Shown here in pieces: positions 38,728 to 47,211 of a stretch of DNA of 64,000 bases. The stretch covers positions 1,463,501 to 1,527,500 of the forward strand of contig NZ_CP015506.1 of the NCBI RefSeq assembly GCF_000294775.2. The letters are read 5' to 3'. The translations under genes and the position numbers were made by a program. Position 1 is the stretch's first letter, and each line of letters begins with the position of its first letter. This DNA is from Cytobacillus oceanisediminis 2691. Its GTDB lineage: Bacteria > Bacillota > Bacilli > Bacillales > Cytobacillaceae. The notes beneath the pieces were generated by a model. It was not told the origin of the DNA. It saw only the letters and a program-made list of their open reading frames with translations, and ran no database searches.

Positions 38728-39081
38728 ATGGACATAACACCTATGGAACTGCTGATTTTTGCTCTTGCAAGCTTCAGGCTGACCAGACTGATTGTATTTG
38801 ATAAAATAACCGAGTTTTTGCGCAAGCCTTTTTTGGAAGAGGTTGAAGAAAAGGATGAAAACGGCGAAATTGAAGTTTTTTTGGTTGTGAAAGATGGAAA
38901 ATTGCGAGGTTTCTTGGGAGAACTTTTAAGCTGTTACTGGTGTACTGGTGTGTGGAGTGCGGTTTTTTTATATTTGTTATATTACTTCTATGCATCATTG
39001 GCAACTCCGGTGCTGCTGATTTTAGCAGTTGCCGGACTTGCAGCTATTATAGAATCTCTGGTGCAAAAATTAATTAATTAA
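38728..39081 (+). CDS. yjcA: DUF1360 sporulation membrane protein YjcA
   Basis: 117 aa from ATG 38728 with TTGGAGGTG just upstream. The DUF1360 core is visible: FALASFRLTRLIVFDKI and ELLSCYWCTGVWSAVFLYLL, then a second C-terminal helix. An insert EEVEEKDENGEIEVFLVVKD sits between. Homologues (YjcA/YngL) are sporulation-associated; biochemical role unknown. It is divergent from cotZ. Confidence 0.8.
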   Translation: MDITPMELLIFALASFRLTRLIVFDKITEFLRKPFLEEVEEKDENGEIEVFLVVKDGKLRGFLGELLSCYWCTGVWSAVFLYLLYYFYASLATPVLLILAVAGLAAIIESLVQKLIN

Positions 39082-39186
39082 TTTGCTTATAGCTATTTGT
39101 TCCAGCATGTGGGCGTTTGTTTTACACAAGCTTTGAGGCTCAGCATAAATTAAAAAGAGGAAAATTATTGTTAATGGAGGGCCTCA

Positions 39187-39294
39187 ATGATGTTAAAGAA
39201 TCATAAGGATCAGCACGCGGAAAAAACACAGCCGGTCAGCAAGAAAAAGAAAAAGGGGTGCGGCTGCGGAAAAAAAACGAAGAAAGCTCAATAG
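39187..39294 (+). CDS. 35-aa Lys/Cys-rich microprotein
   Basis: Reads MMLKNHKDQHAEKTQPVSK then KKKKKGCGCGKKTKKAQ. A GGAGGG site at 39176-39181 and a terminator straight after the stop support a real gene. The CGCG centre in a very basic tail suggests nucleic-acid or metal binding, or a spore structural role, but this is a guess. It lies among sporulation genes. Confidence 0.6.
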   Translation: MMLKNHKDQHAEKTQPVSKKKKKGCGCGKKTKKAQ

Positions 39295-39317
39295 CCGGAG
39301 GTCCCGGCTTTTTTTAT
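39293..39317 (+). terminator. Terminator after the 35-aa gene
   Basis: AGCCGGAG and the facing CCGGCT form the stem, followed by seven T. Confidence 0.8.
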
Positions 39318-39416
39318 TGTTTTCTTCTGGGAAAAATAGGATGGGAAGTAATATTCATAAATCCAAAACTATTCGAGGACAATATAATTAAAGATTCTAC
39401 ATAGGAAGGGACTATT

Positions 39417-39887
39417 ATGAAAAAACTTTTATCGTTTATTGCATTTTCACTGATCTTATTATCAGGCTGCAGCGGAGATGGAAAGGTGACGGAGAGCGAC
39501 CTTGCGCTGCTCAAAACGACTAATCCCCCTGCTGTATTAATTGATAAAAATACAAAGGGAAATTTGGATTTAGTTGAAAACATTGAACATGACGTCGAAA
39601 AAATGAAAGAACTTTATGATGTTGCAGTGGTAAAGAGCAATGGGGATACTCTAGTTGCTTACAAAGTGAAGCATTTGCAGCGATTCCACATGAAAAAAAT
39701 TGAAAAGAAAATGACAAAAATGCTTGAGGAGAAATACCCTGATGAGAACTTCATTGTTTCAAGCGATTATAAAATCTTTATTGAGGCAGTAGAACTCCAG
39801 GAAAAAATGAAAGATCCCAATTTTACAGACAAAAAGGCTAAAAAGAAACTTGATAAAATCATAAAGCTTAAAAATGAAATGACATAG
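39417..39887 (+). CDS. Sporulation lipoprotein, YhcN/YlaJ type
   Basis: 156 aa. Lipoprotein signal with lipobox LSGC, lipidated C18. The body has a ferredoxin-like pattern seen in YhcN/YlaJ proteins (DVAVVKSNGDTLVAYKVKHL, EEKYPDENFIVSSDYK) and a very Lys-rich tail. It is directly upstream of spoVAC-spoVAD-spoVAEb with only 15 nt spacing, the usual company of such lipoproteins in spoVA-like operons, so it is probably in the spore inner membrane region. Confidence 0.8.
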   Translation: MKKLLSFIAFSLILLSGCSGDGKVTESDLALLKTTNPPAVLIDKNTKGNLDLVENIEHDVEKMKELYDVAVVKSNGDTLVAYKVKHLQRFHMKKIEKKMTKMLEEKYPDENFIVSSDYKIFIEAVELQEKMKDPNFTDKKAKKKLDKIIKLKNEMT

Positions 39888-39902
39888 GAAGGGAGCAGGG
39901 GC

Positions 39903-40373
39903 ATGAGTAAAAAAACAAAAACACCGGAACAGCAGCAATATGAGAAGCTCGAGCAAAAGCATGAGCTGAAGCGCCCAGTCCTGAAAAATTGCATTCGTGC
40001 TTTCTGGGTGGGAGGTCTCATCTGTGTTGTTGGACAGGCAATAACTTATTTTTATATCTACTTTTTTAACTTTACCGAACAGACAGCCGGAAATCCAACT
40101 GTTGCTACCATGATCTTTATCTCCATGCTGCTGACAGGTTTTGGCGTTTATGACCGTTTGGGGCAGTTCGGCGGAGCAGGCAGTGCAGTTCCTGTAACGG
40201 GATTTGGAAATGCTGTAATTTCAGCTGCTATTGAGCATCGAACGGAAGGCTTTGTCCTGGGTGTAGGGGGAAACATGTTCAAGCTTGCAGGGTCGGTTAT
40301 TCTTTTTGGTGTGTTTTCGGCTTTCGTCGTGGCCCTAATTAAAACGCTATTAATTATTTGGGGGGTTATTTAA
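39903..40373 (+). CDS. spoVAC: Stage V sporulation protein AC
   Basis: Membrane channel subunit for dipicolinic-acid transport into the forespore and release at germination; the family member is mechanosensitive. 156 aa with four helices, including CIRAFWVGGLICVVGQAITY and LTGFGVYDRLGQFGGAGSA. Its stop overlaps the spoVAD start (TAATG). Confidence 0.95.
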   Translation: MSKKTKTPEQQQYEKLEQKHELKRPVLKNCIRAFWVGGLICVVGQAITYFYIYFFNFTEQTAGNPTVATMIFISMLLTGFGVYDRLGQFGGAGSAVPVTGFGNAVISAAIEHRTEGFVLGVGGNMFKLAGSVILFGVFSAFVVALIKTLLIIWGVI

Positions 40374-41386
40374 TGCTAAAGGGAAAACAATCCTGGGTCT
40401 TTCAAAACCGTCCGGTAATTGCAGCTGCAGGTGTTTCCGGCGGGCCATTTGAGGCAAACGGCAATCTGTCAGAGGATTTTGATGTTCTGCATGATGATTT
40501 GTGGATGGGTGAAGACTCTTATGAGAAAGCACATCGGATCCTTTTGGAAGAGGCGGGACAGACTGCCTTAAATAAGGCAAATGTCCAAAAGGAGGATGTA
40601 CAATTTTATATTGCCGGGGATTTAATCAATCAGATAACACCTTCAAGTTTAAGTGCAAGAACGATACAAATCCCATATTTCGGGGTTTTCGGAGCTTGTT
40701 CAACTTCAATGGAAGGACTTGCGCTGGCATCCTTCATTGTTAATTACCGTGGTGCTGATCACGTTTTGACAGGAGCTTCCAGCCATAATGCGGCTGTTGA
40801 AAAACAATTCAGATACCCGACAGAATACGGAGGCCAAAAGCCTCCAACAGCACAGTGGACAGTAACTGGTGCAGGTGCGGCACTGGTCTCAGCAAACGCA
40901 GCTGGTTCGAATTTGCCGGTTACCACTTCTGCTACAATCGGCAAAGTAATCGACATGGGTTTGACAGATCCTTTTAATATGGGAGGAGCTATGGCGCCGG
41001 CAGCAGCAGATACCATTACTGCACACTTCAAAGACATGCAGCTGGATCCATCTCATTACGATCTGATTGTCACAGGGGATCTTGGGAGAATTGGCCAGGA
41101 AACAGCTTATGAACTGCTCAAAAATAATGGATTGAACATAGATAGAGAGAAATTTAAAGATTGCGGATTAATGATTTATAAAGATGATCAGCCAGTCCAG
41201 TCTGGAGGAAGCGGCGCAGGGTGCTCGGCTGCTGTTTTGTACGGACACCTTTTGAATCAAATGAAACAAGGGACTTACAAGAGAATCCTTGTTGTCGCGA
41301 CGGGCGCTTTATTATCACCATTGACATTCCAGCAGAGTGAAAGCATCCCCTGTATTGCACATGCAGTTTCAATCGAAATGACTTAA
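40373..41386 (+). CDS. spoVAD: Stage V sporulation protein AD
   Basis: Thiolase-fold protein that binds dipicolinic acid on the spore inner membrane. I chose ATG 40373, which overlaps the spoVAC stop and follows GGGGGGTT; 337 aa, the family length. Marks are MLKGKQSWVFQNRPVIAAAG, FGVFGACSTSMEGLALASF and VTGDLGRIGQETAYELL. Confidence 0.96.
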   Translation: MLKGKQSWVFQNRPVIAAAGVSGGPFEANGNLSEDFDVLHDDLWMGEDSYEKAHRILLEEAGQTALNKANVQKEDVQFYIAGDLINQITPSSLSARTIQIPYFGVFGACSTSMEGLALASFIVNYRGADHVLTGASSHNAAVEKQFRYPTEYGGQKPPTAQWTVTGAGAALVSANAAGSNLPVTTSATIGKVIDMGLTDPFNMGGAMAPAAADTITAHFKDMQLDPSHYDLIVTGDLGRIGQETAYELLKNNGLNIDREKFKDCGLMIYKDDQPVQSGGSGAGCSAAVLYGHLLNQMKQGTYKRILVVATGALLSPLTFQQSESIPCIAHAVSIEMT

Positions 41387-41414
41387 AGAGGATGTTAAAA
41401 GGAGGAATATTTGT

Positions 41415-41771
41415 ATGCTGCCTATGTTTTTTTGGGCTTTTGTAATTGGAGGCCTATTTTGCGTATTTGGACAAATATTATTTGATGTTTTTAAGTTAAC
41501 ACCTGGCCATACATTAAGTCTTTTGGTTGTATTGGGAGCTGTTCTTGATGGTGTTGGCCTTTATGAACCGCTTGCGGACTTTGCGGGGGCCGGAGCGACA
41601 ATCCCTATAACAAGCTTTGGCAATTCCCTCGTCCATGGAGCCCTTCAGGAAGCTGATCAGCACGGGCTTGTCGGCGTATTGACCGGAATGTTCGAAGTAA
41701 CCAGCTCCGGTATTTCAGCTGCGATAATTTTCGGTTTTATCGGTGCACTAATTTTCAAGCCAAAAGGGTAA
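41415..41771 (+). CDS. spoVAEB: Stage V sporulation protein AE (AEb type)
   Basis: 118-aa membrane protein of the SpoVA channel, related to SpoVAC. Four hydrophobic segments; the shared motif is GVGLYEPLADFAGAGATIPI. ATG 41415 has an AGGAGGAATA site. Last gene of the lipoprotein-spoVAC-spoVAD-spoVAEb group. This is the three-gene SpoVA type, without spoVAA, AB or AF. Confidence 0.93.
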   Translation: MLPMFFWAFVIGGLFCVFGQILFDVFKLTPGHTLSLLVVLGAVLDGVGLYEPLADFAGAGATIPITSFGNSLVHGALQEADQHGLVGVLTGMFEVTSSGISAAIIFGFIGALIFKPKG

Positions 41772-41873
41772 ATGATATGGTAAATACACAAGAATGCCTT
41801 CAAGTTATTTAAAAACAAGCCTCTTATTTCAATCTGACTGAATAAACCAAGCCTGCCTTGGGAGCTTGCCCAT

Positions 41874-41900
41874 ACCCCTGCTTTATTTTCACATATGTTA
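41874..41900 (+). promoter_or_regulatory. Sigma-K promoter of the YjcZ-like gene
   Basis: AC (41874-41875), 16-nt spacer, CATATGTTA (41892-41900), matching AC-N16-CATANNNTA. Confidence 0.65.
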
Positions 41901-41929
41901 TAGGAAGAAATCCAAGTGAGGTGAGAGGC

Positions 41930-42043
41930 ATGGGCTATGGCTATGGAGGCTGCGGATATGGCGGGGGCTATGGGAATACGTTTGTTCTAATCGTCGTCCT
42001 ATTCATTTTACTCATTATCGTCGGCGCAAGTTTCTACAATTAG
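41930..42043 (+). CDS. yjcZ: YjcZ-family sporulation microprotein
   Basis: 37 aa: a Gly/Tyr-rich head ([15 protein letters not shown]) and one hydrophobic helix ([20 protein letters not shown]). This is the classic YjcZ pattern. The GAGGTGAGAG site and the sigma-K promoter upstream support late mother-cell expression. Function unknown. Confidence 0.85.
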   Translation: MGYGYGGCGYGGGYGNTFVLIVVLFILLIIVGASFYN

Positions 42044-42049
42044 ATTCAC

Positions 42050-42096
42050 AAAGGCTGACTCAGAACCGGCAGCAGGTTTTGTGTTGGCTTTTTTGC
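42050..42096 (+). terminator. Probable terminator after the YjcZ-like gene
   Basis: Imperfect stem built on AACC/GGTT with an outer AAAGGCTGAC/GTTGGCTTT pairing, followed by six T. Confidence 0.5.
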
Positions 42097-42126
42097 GTAT
42101 CAGTACATAAATTTTTAATACATTTC

Positions 42127-42153
42127 ACGTTTTTCGCCCACCTTCATAAGATA
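42127..42153 (+). promoter_or_regulatory. Sigma-K promoter of spoVIF
   Basis: AC (42127-42128), 16-nt spacer, CATAAGATA (42145-42153). Fits AC-N16-CATANNNTA. B. subtilis spoVIF is a sigma-K gene (recalled). Confidence 0.65.
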
Positions 42154-42178
42154 TAAAGGAGTAAATGAAGGAGCGTGA

Positions 42179-42442
42179 TTGAGCAGGATGGATAACAACT
42201 TTTTTAAAAACCTTGAAAAGAAAACAGGCGTAAATATGAAGGATGTATTGGAACTGGCCGGCTCATTGCAGAATGCAAATTTTAAAGATGAAAAAACAGT
42301 ACGAAATGTAATCAAAAGAGTTTCGCAAATTGCTAATAAACCCGTTTCCAAGGATATGGAAGATAAGATTGTGAAATCGATTGTTGCTGATGGAAAGCAG
42401 CTTGACTTTAATACAATTTCCCAGATGATGAATAAAAAATAA
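42179..42442 (+). CDS. spoVIF: Stage VI sporulation protein F
   Basis: 87 aa, about the length of B. subtilis SpoVIF (YjcC), which is needed for coat assembly and late sporulation. I keep TTG 42179 because GAAGGAG at 42167-42173 is well spaced for it; ATG 42188 (MDNNFFKNLEKKTG) is the alternative. Small, helical, charged: MKDVLELAGSLQNANFKDEK. Directly upstream, convergent, of yjcD as in B. subtilis. Confidence 0.9.
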   Translation: MSRMDNNFFKNLEKKTGVNMKDVLELAGSLQNANFKDEKTVRNVIKRVSQIANKPVSKDMEDKIVKSIVADGKQLDFNTISQMMNKK

Positions 42443-42484
42443 CAGAAGGACCTGGCCGGGTTGCAGCCAGGTCTTCTGTTTATT
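42439..42484. terminator. Terminator between spoVIF and yjcD
   Basis: AACAGAAG and ACCTGG pair with CCAGGT and TTCTGTT; serves both convergent genes and overlaps the yjcD stop. Confidence 0.85.
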
Positions 42485-44798
42485 TTCCGCCTTTATTCCT
42501 GCCGCTTCTTGTAATGGGGGCAAGGAACCTTGAGGCATATGCCTTCCGTCCCCGCCTTTTTTCCGGCACAGAAATGTATAAGTCCTTCCTTGCCCTTGTA
42601 ACGGCAACGTACATTAACCTTCGTTCTTCCTCCAGCGGTGCAGACTCACCTGAACGGTAAGCTTCCAGTGAATGATCATGCGGGAGGTTTCCTTCAACTG
42701 CACCGGCAACATATACCACATTATATTCAAGCCCCTTTGAACGGTGGATAGTGCTTAATGTAATGGCATTATCATTATTCCTGCTGAGGCGCTTGATTTC
42801 TTTGTTCATGGCTCTCATATGTTCAGTGTGCTCCAGAAACTCATGAAGAGATTGAAAGTTGCGCGCAGCGACCTTCAAATCTTTTATATCATCAGAGCCT
42901 TTATCCATTTTATTGCCTTCATTGCCGCGTTTTTTTATAAAGTCCTGGAAGCCCAGTTCTTTTTCAACAGTTTCAATTGCAGTGATGGGACTAAGTCCTG
43001 AGATTGATCTGGTAACAGGGATCACTTTTTTTAACTTGCTTTCCTGAAAAGCAAATCCTGTTTTTATAAACTTTAGGCACTCCAGCATTGAGCAATCCTG
43101 CAAGATGCTTTCTGCCTTAATATCCTGAAGGACTGATTGTTTAACAAATAGAGAAGGGAGCATATCTTTCAAGGCATTCTGGTCATCCTCATTTAATGAT
43201 AACTTTAGAAAAGCAAGCATGCTCCGAACAATAAACCGATCATAAAATGATTCGGCATCCTGATCCAATTTAAACGGAAGGCTGGAATTGGCCAGCCTTT
43301 CAAAAATGGCCCTGCTGCCAGTATGGGTGCGGAATAATACTGCAAAATCCCGCGGCTCATATCCTTCTTCAATTTTTTCCTGAATATCAGTCATAATCAT
43401 CGTTGCTTCTTCTTCCTCATCAAAAGGAAAAAAGAGGAAAGGGTGCTGCCCGCCAGAAAATTGGGCATTCATGCTTTTGACACGTCTATGTTTATTTAAA
43501 GAAATGATTTGGTTCGCTGCTGATACGATTTCGTGAGCAGAGCGGTAATTCTGATTCAATGTTATAACTTTAGCACCAGGGAAATCTTTCTCGAAATCTA
43601 AAAGATATTGGGGATCGCTTCCTCTGAAAGCATAAATAGATTGATCATCGTCACCCACTGCACAGACATTCTTTGTTTTATCGGACAGCATTTTCATAAG
43701 CTCATATTGAACATTATTAATATCCTGGAACTCATCGATCAGAAAATAATGAAAGCGATTTTGATATTGTTCAAGAATTTCAGGCTTTTCATGAAAAAGA
43801 GTATGGCAGCCCGTCAGCATATCATCAAAATCAAATAATTCTCTTCTTAATTTTGTTTGTTCATACCTTTCATAAAGAATCGCGGTCTGTTCCTCCCAAT
43901 CATTCTTTGGATGAACCCTCCCAGGTACGGTAAGAGAGTTTTTCCAATAGCTAATTTGCTGGAGGGCAAGGTCAAAGGCAAATTCCTTTTCATCGAGCTT
44001 TAAGTCTTTGCTGGATTCCTTAATGATCTGTTCCCGCTGCCATTCTTTATTAAGGAGTTTGCCGGAAGACCATTTTTCCGGATTGTGGAAGGAGAGAATC
44101 CGGTAAAACAAGCTGTGAAAAGTGCCGGAAACGATTTGCCTGACTTTTCGTGAATCCATTCCTGGATATTGGGTAAGGCGCTCCTTCATTTCAGCCGCAG
44201 CCTTAGCTGTAAAAGTAACGAGCATTATTGATTTAGGATCGATATCTTTCTCGCGGAGCATAAAAGCAGTCCTGGTTGTTAAAACTCGGGTCTTGCCGCT
44301 CCCTGCTCCTGCAAGAACGAGCAGAGGCCCATCAATATGTGAGACAGCCGCTGCCTGCTGTTCATCCAAAAAGACTCCTGCTTGTGATAGGGACTTTAGG
44401 TATTCATCAGGGAAACTAGGATTGTGAGTGCTTTCCTGGATATAAGGGGGGATATTTTTTGCCGGCTGAGCTTTTTTAAAGGCTGATTCGATTTCTTTTA
44501 CAGCAGCAGAAGCAATGGGCCTTGAAACAGGAACTTTAAAGCCGTTTCTTTCTATATATTCTTCAGTTTCAATCTTAGCTGATTCTTGTTTCATTATTAT
44601 ATCCTTGCACATCCTGCTGCTTTGCTGAATATGATAAAAATGAGGCTCATCCATAATTCCTAAATACAAACGGACAGAAGCTCCGCAATCAGGGCAATGC
44701 AGCTTTCCTTTTTTGCCTTCTTCATAAATATGCTGAAAACTTTCTCGATTCAATTGTTCCAGATTCACTGCTTTATTATGTAAAATTGCTGTCTTCAT
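42480..44798 (-). CDS. yjcD: UvrD/PcrA-like ATP-dependent DNA helicase YjcD with CoiA-like zinc motif
   Basis: SF1A 3'-5' DNA helicase, 772 aa. Walker A is AGAGSGKTRVL, Walker B LIDEFQDIN, QxxR-type motif GDDDQSIYAFRG, and motif VI VAVTRARKDLYI. The first ~65 residues are unusual for UvrD: C35-P-D-C38, P-H53-F-Y-H56 and C64, the same spacing pattern as the CoiA protein at 22.2 kb. DNA repair or recombination role inferred; YjcD itself has no well-known function. Confidence 0.9.
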   Translation of the reverse strand: MKTAILHNKAVNLEQLNRESFQHIYEEGKKGKLHCPDCGASVRLYLGIMDEPHFYHIQQSSRMCKDIIMKQESAKIETEEYIERNGFKVPVSRPIASAAVKEIESAFKKAQPAKNIPPYIQESTHNPSFPDEYLKSLSQAGVFLDEQQAAAVSHIDGPLLVLAGAGSGKTRVLTTRTAFMLREKDIDPKSIMLVTFTAKAAAEMKERLTQYPGMDSRKVRQIVSGTFHSLFYRILSFHNPEKWSSGKLLNKEWQREQIIKESSKDLKLDEKEFAFDLALQQISYWKNSLTVPGRVHPKNDWEEQTAILYERYEQTKLRRELFDFDDMLTGCHTLFHEKPEILEQYQNRFHYFLIDEFQDINNVQYELMKMLSDKTKNVCAVGDDDQSIYAFRGSDPQYLLDFEKDFPGAKVITLNQNYRSAHEIVSAANQIISLNKHRRVKSMNAQFSGGQHPFLFFPFDEEEEATMIMTDIQEKIEEGYEPRDFAVLFRTHTGSRAIFERLANSSLPFKLDQDAESFYDRFIVRSMLAFLKLSLNEDDQNALKDMLPSLFVKQSVLQDIKAESILQDCSMLECLKFIKTGFAFQESKLKKVIPVTRSISGLSPITAIETVEKELGFQDFIKKRGNEGNKMDKGSDDIKDLKVAARNFQSLHEFLEHTEHMRAMNKEIKRLSRNNDNAITLSTIHRSKGLEYNVVYVAGAVEGNLPHDHSLEAYRSGESAPLEEERRLMYVAVTRARKDLYISVPEKRRGRKAYASRFLAPITRSGRNKGGK

Positions 44799-44999
44799 AA
44801 AAAATACCCCATTTTATAAATTGCCGAGTTTAAATTATTTATCATCCTTATAACAAGACAAATTTTATCATAACAAACCGGTAAAGGATTCTAAAGTGCT
44901 TTTCTGTTTATAATTTTATGTAAACGGGTACATAAAAGTAAAGATTGTTTCGTATACCTTTAATAATTACATACATAGAGAATAGAGAGGGGAGCATTC

Positions 45000-45284
45000 A
45001 TGGGCTACATTTTACCTGTACCTTCATATCAGTATAGTCAGTATGCAGAAAGAGAGATTGGCACAAAATATGATCCATTTCATTTCGTGCCAGTTTCCAA
45101 AATATCGGCACAATCCAATTCAAAAGATTTCCGTCATGAGCTTCCTCTTAATATTCAAAGAAGGCTAACCAAATCAAATCCTCAGCAGCGGGCGGACAAC
45201 CAAACACGGAGCACCAGAAAAAAGGCAGAAGAAACATACGGAGAGCTGACGGGGAAAGGCCGCTATATTAGTGAATGCATATAA
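45000..45284 (+). CDS. Hypothetical 94-aa protein
   Basis: Starts MGYILPVPSYQYSQYAEREI after GAGAGGGGAG; polar, Gln/Arg/Lys-rich, no membrane segment or known motif. I do not recognise a family. The good ribosome site and the terminator at its end support it being real. It diverges from yjcD. Confidence 0.6.
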   Translation: MGYILPVPSYQYSQYAEREIGTKYDPFHFVPVSKISAQSNSKDFRHELPLNIQRRLTKSNPQQRADNQTRSTRKKAEETYGELTGKGRYISECI

Positions 45285-45288
45285 GAAA

Positions 45289-45337
45289 AGAAGGAGAGGC
45301 TCAGTACGTTTGCACGTGCAAAGCCTCTCCTTTTTTC
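45289..45337. terminator. Bidirectional terminator between the 94-aa gene and the DUF421 gene
   Basis: AAGGAGAGGCT pairs with AGCCTCTCCTT, followed by TTTTT; it overlaps the DUF421 stop. Confidence 0.8.
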
Positions 45338-45975
45338 CACTCTGCGTATAAGACATCTTTGACATTATTGGCGCCATTGTTTTTAATTTCATTAATAAGC
45401 TTTGTTTCGTCCCAATTGATGCTTTTGAGATTATCCCAAATCACTTCCCCGTCTAAAATTAAAGTTACTGGCAGCTCGATATTATTTATAGGGAGTTTTA
45501 AATCTCCAATGGTTGGGGTCGAGTAAAGTGTTTTTTTTAATGCACTGACCGTTCCATCTGTTTCAAGAATGGCATATTCGCATTCCCTGATTGAAAAGAC
45601 ATCCTTTGAACGGAGGAGGTGCTGGAGCTGATTAAGGTCGAGATGATTTTTCTTCAGTTCTTCATAGACGATTTTTCCTTTTTTTATAACAATAGAGGGT
45701 TCACCTTCAAGAAGCTTGCGTGCCCGTTTAAATTTTTGGGTAAGGATTTCTGTTGTGTAAATGAGAATCCCCCATACTGCAACAGCAAAGAATATTTCGG
45801 GGATTCCAGTCTCCTGATCATATAGGGCATTTCCCACCAGCTCGCCTAACACGATGGCCGAGATGAAATCAAAAGGAGTAATCTGTGTGATCTGTGTTTT
45901 GCCCAGGAGTTTTGCCATAATAAATAAGAAAAAATATCCTATCACAAGTACACTTACGATATGCAAATATTCCAT
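45301..45975 (-). CDS. DUF421 (YetF-type) membrane protein
   Basis: 224 aa. Three N-terminal helices (VLVIGYFFLFIMAKLLGKTQ, FISAIVLGELVGNALYD, FFAVAVWGILIYTTE) precede a soluble domain with the family strand EPSIVIKKGKIVYEELKK and RECEYAILETDGTVSALKK. DUF421 proteins often sit in spore and spoVA-type operons, and a spoVA-like cluster lies 4 kb away, but function is unproven. ATG 45975 has an AAGGAGTGG site. Confidence 0.85.
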   Translation of the reverse strand: MEYLHIVSVLVIGYFFLFIMAKLLGKTQITQITPFDFISAIVLGELVGNALYDQETGIPEIFFAVAVWGILIYTTEILTQKFKRARKLLEGEPSIVIKKGKIVYEELKKNHLDLNQLQHLLRSKDVFSIRECEYAILETDGTVSALKKTLYSTPTIGDLKLPINNIELPVTLILDGEVIWDNLKSINWDETKLINEIKNNGANNVKDVLYAEWKKGEALHVQTY

Positions 45976-46039
45976 TCAAACCACTCCTTAAAATGCTGTA
46001 TCTGGAATAGTGTTTGCAGAATGCCCCAAATTATTGCAT

Positions 46040-46076
46040 ACAAAAAAGCTCCTGCCATCCTGGCAGAAGCTTTTCC
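46040..46076 (-). terminator. Terminator of the yjcG-yjcF unit
   Basis: On the minus strand AAAAGCTTCTGCCA pairs with TGGCAGGAGCTTTT, then TTGTAT. Confidence 0.85.
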
Positions 46077-46077
46077 G

Positions 46078-46500
46078 CTATATCGTTTTTTTCATTGTAC
46101 GGTGGGGAATCCCGGCATCCATGAATTCTTCCGAGATTACCTGATAGCCGAGCTTTTCATAAAAAGGGATAGCCTGCGTCTGGGCATTTAATTTTAAGGC
46201 AGGCAAGCCTTGTTTCTTAGCATGCTCTTCGATTTTATCCATTATTGCTTTTCCTGAGCCGCTCTGACGGTTCTCCTTCAGAACGCATATTCTTTCCACT
46301 TTGCCATTGCCGTCAACAGTGCGAAATCTTCCGGCACCTGCAGGCATGCCATTATTATATAGTACAAAATGGACTGCTTCGTCTTCGAACTGATCGATTT
46401 CCTCTTCTTCAGGAACATTTTGCTCGTTGATAAAAACTTGTTTCCTTACTGAGAAGGCATCGTGCAATTCTTGTTCAGATGAGACTATTCTTACTTCCAC
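46078..46500 (-). CDS. yjcF: GNAT family N-acetyltransferase YjcF
   Basis: 140 aa acetyltransferase with acetyl-CoA loop VLKENRQSGSGKAIMDKIEE and C-terminal NAQTQAIPFYEKLGYQVI. Starts with GTG 46500; GGAAAGG lies upstream. Six nt after yjcG, so probably co-transcribed. Substrate unknown; 140 aa matches YjcF. Confidence 0.9.
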   Translation of the reverse strand: MEVRIVSSEQELHDAFSVRKQVFINEQNVPEEEEIDQFEDEAVHFVLYNNGMPAGAGRFRTVDGNGKVERICVLKENRQSGSGKAIMDKIEEHAKKQGLPALKLNAQTQAIPFYEKLGYQVISEEFMDAGIPHRTMKKTI

Positions 46501-46506
46501 TTTTCA

Positions 46507-47025
46507 CTATTCCTTTCCTAGCCTGAATGTTTCATAAACGGTCCATGAGCCGTTTTCCAGCTGATATAGAAGATGAAAACGATCCACCACCTCTTCGTGA
46601 TTAACAGGCTGCATTCTTAAGCTCCCATATACATCGGAATGTTCATCATTGGAGAGTTTTTGTCCGATGGTAATATGGGGAACAAAATTATATTCAGGTG
46701 TATCGCCGCTAATATGATCATTCAGTTCAATATGTAACTCTTCGAGCTGGGCTGAAGGCTCAATTTTAAAATAAATGACATTGTTGACAGGCTGGAAAGA
46801 GCTGATTTTTGTAGCATTTATATGAAATGGCTCGTGTTTCTTCGCTATTCCATGAAGTGTTTCCGTCAGCTGTTTTATTTCTTCTTCAGATGCTTCAAAG
46901 CGTGATCTTAATGTTACATGCGGAGGAATTAAAGCATAATGCGGATCATACCGCTTTCTATAAGAATTGGCCAAATCCTGCAATTTTTTTGACGGGAAAA
47001 TAACTATGCCGTAATTAGTGTTCAT
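46507..47025 (-). CDS. yjcG: 2H-phosphoesterase (2'-5' RNA ligase-like) YjcG
   Basis: 172 aa. The two HxT motifs of the 2H superfamily are clear: PPHVTLRSR and VPHITIGQK. Predicted to act on cyclic phosphodiesters of RNA or nucleotides; actual substrate unknown. ATG 47025 has a GGAGGTTG site. Order yjcH-yjcG-yjcF on the minus strand matches B. subtilis. Confidence 0.92.
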   Translation of the reverse strand: MNTNYGIVIFPSKKLQDLANSYRKRYDPHYALIPPHVTLRSRFEASEEEIKQLTETLHGIAKKHEPFHINATKISSFQPVNNVIYFKIEPSAQLEELHIELNDHISGDTPEYNFVPHITIGQKLSNDEHSDVYGSLRMQPVNHEEVVDRFHLLYQLENGSWTVYETFRLGKE

Positions 47026-47211
47026 ACAACAACCTCCATGTTCAGTATTTTTTATAACTGGCAGGCTAAAATGAAATGAAAAACACTTGGTTGGTCTATT
47101 ATAGCAAATTTTCTAAATTCATTATATAATTATACCTTTTTTCATAATAAAAAACAGTATGTCAAGATAATCTTTTTATAGCGAATGAATAGGTCTTTTT
47201 ACACATCAAAG

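Noticed and set aside
45000-45284. Spore protein call for the 94-aa gene
   Set aside because: Only the neighbourhood suggests it; no sigma-K/E/G promoter and no family motif were found.
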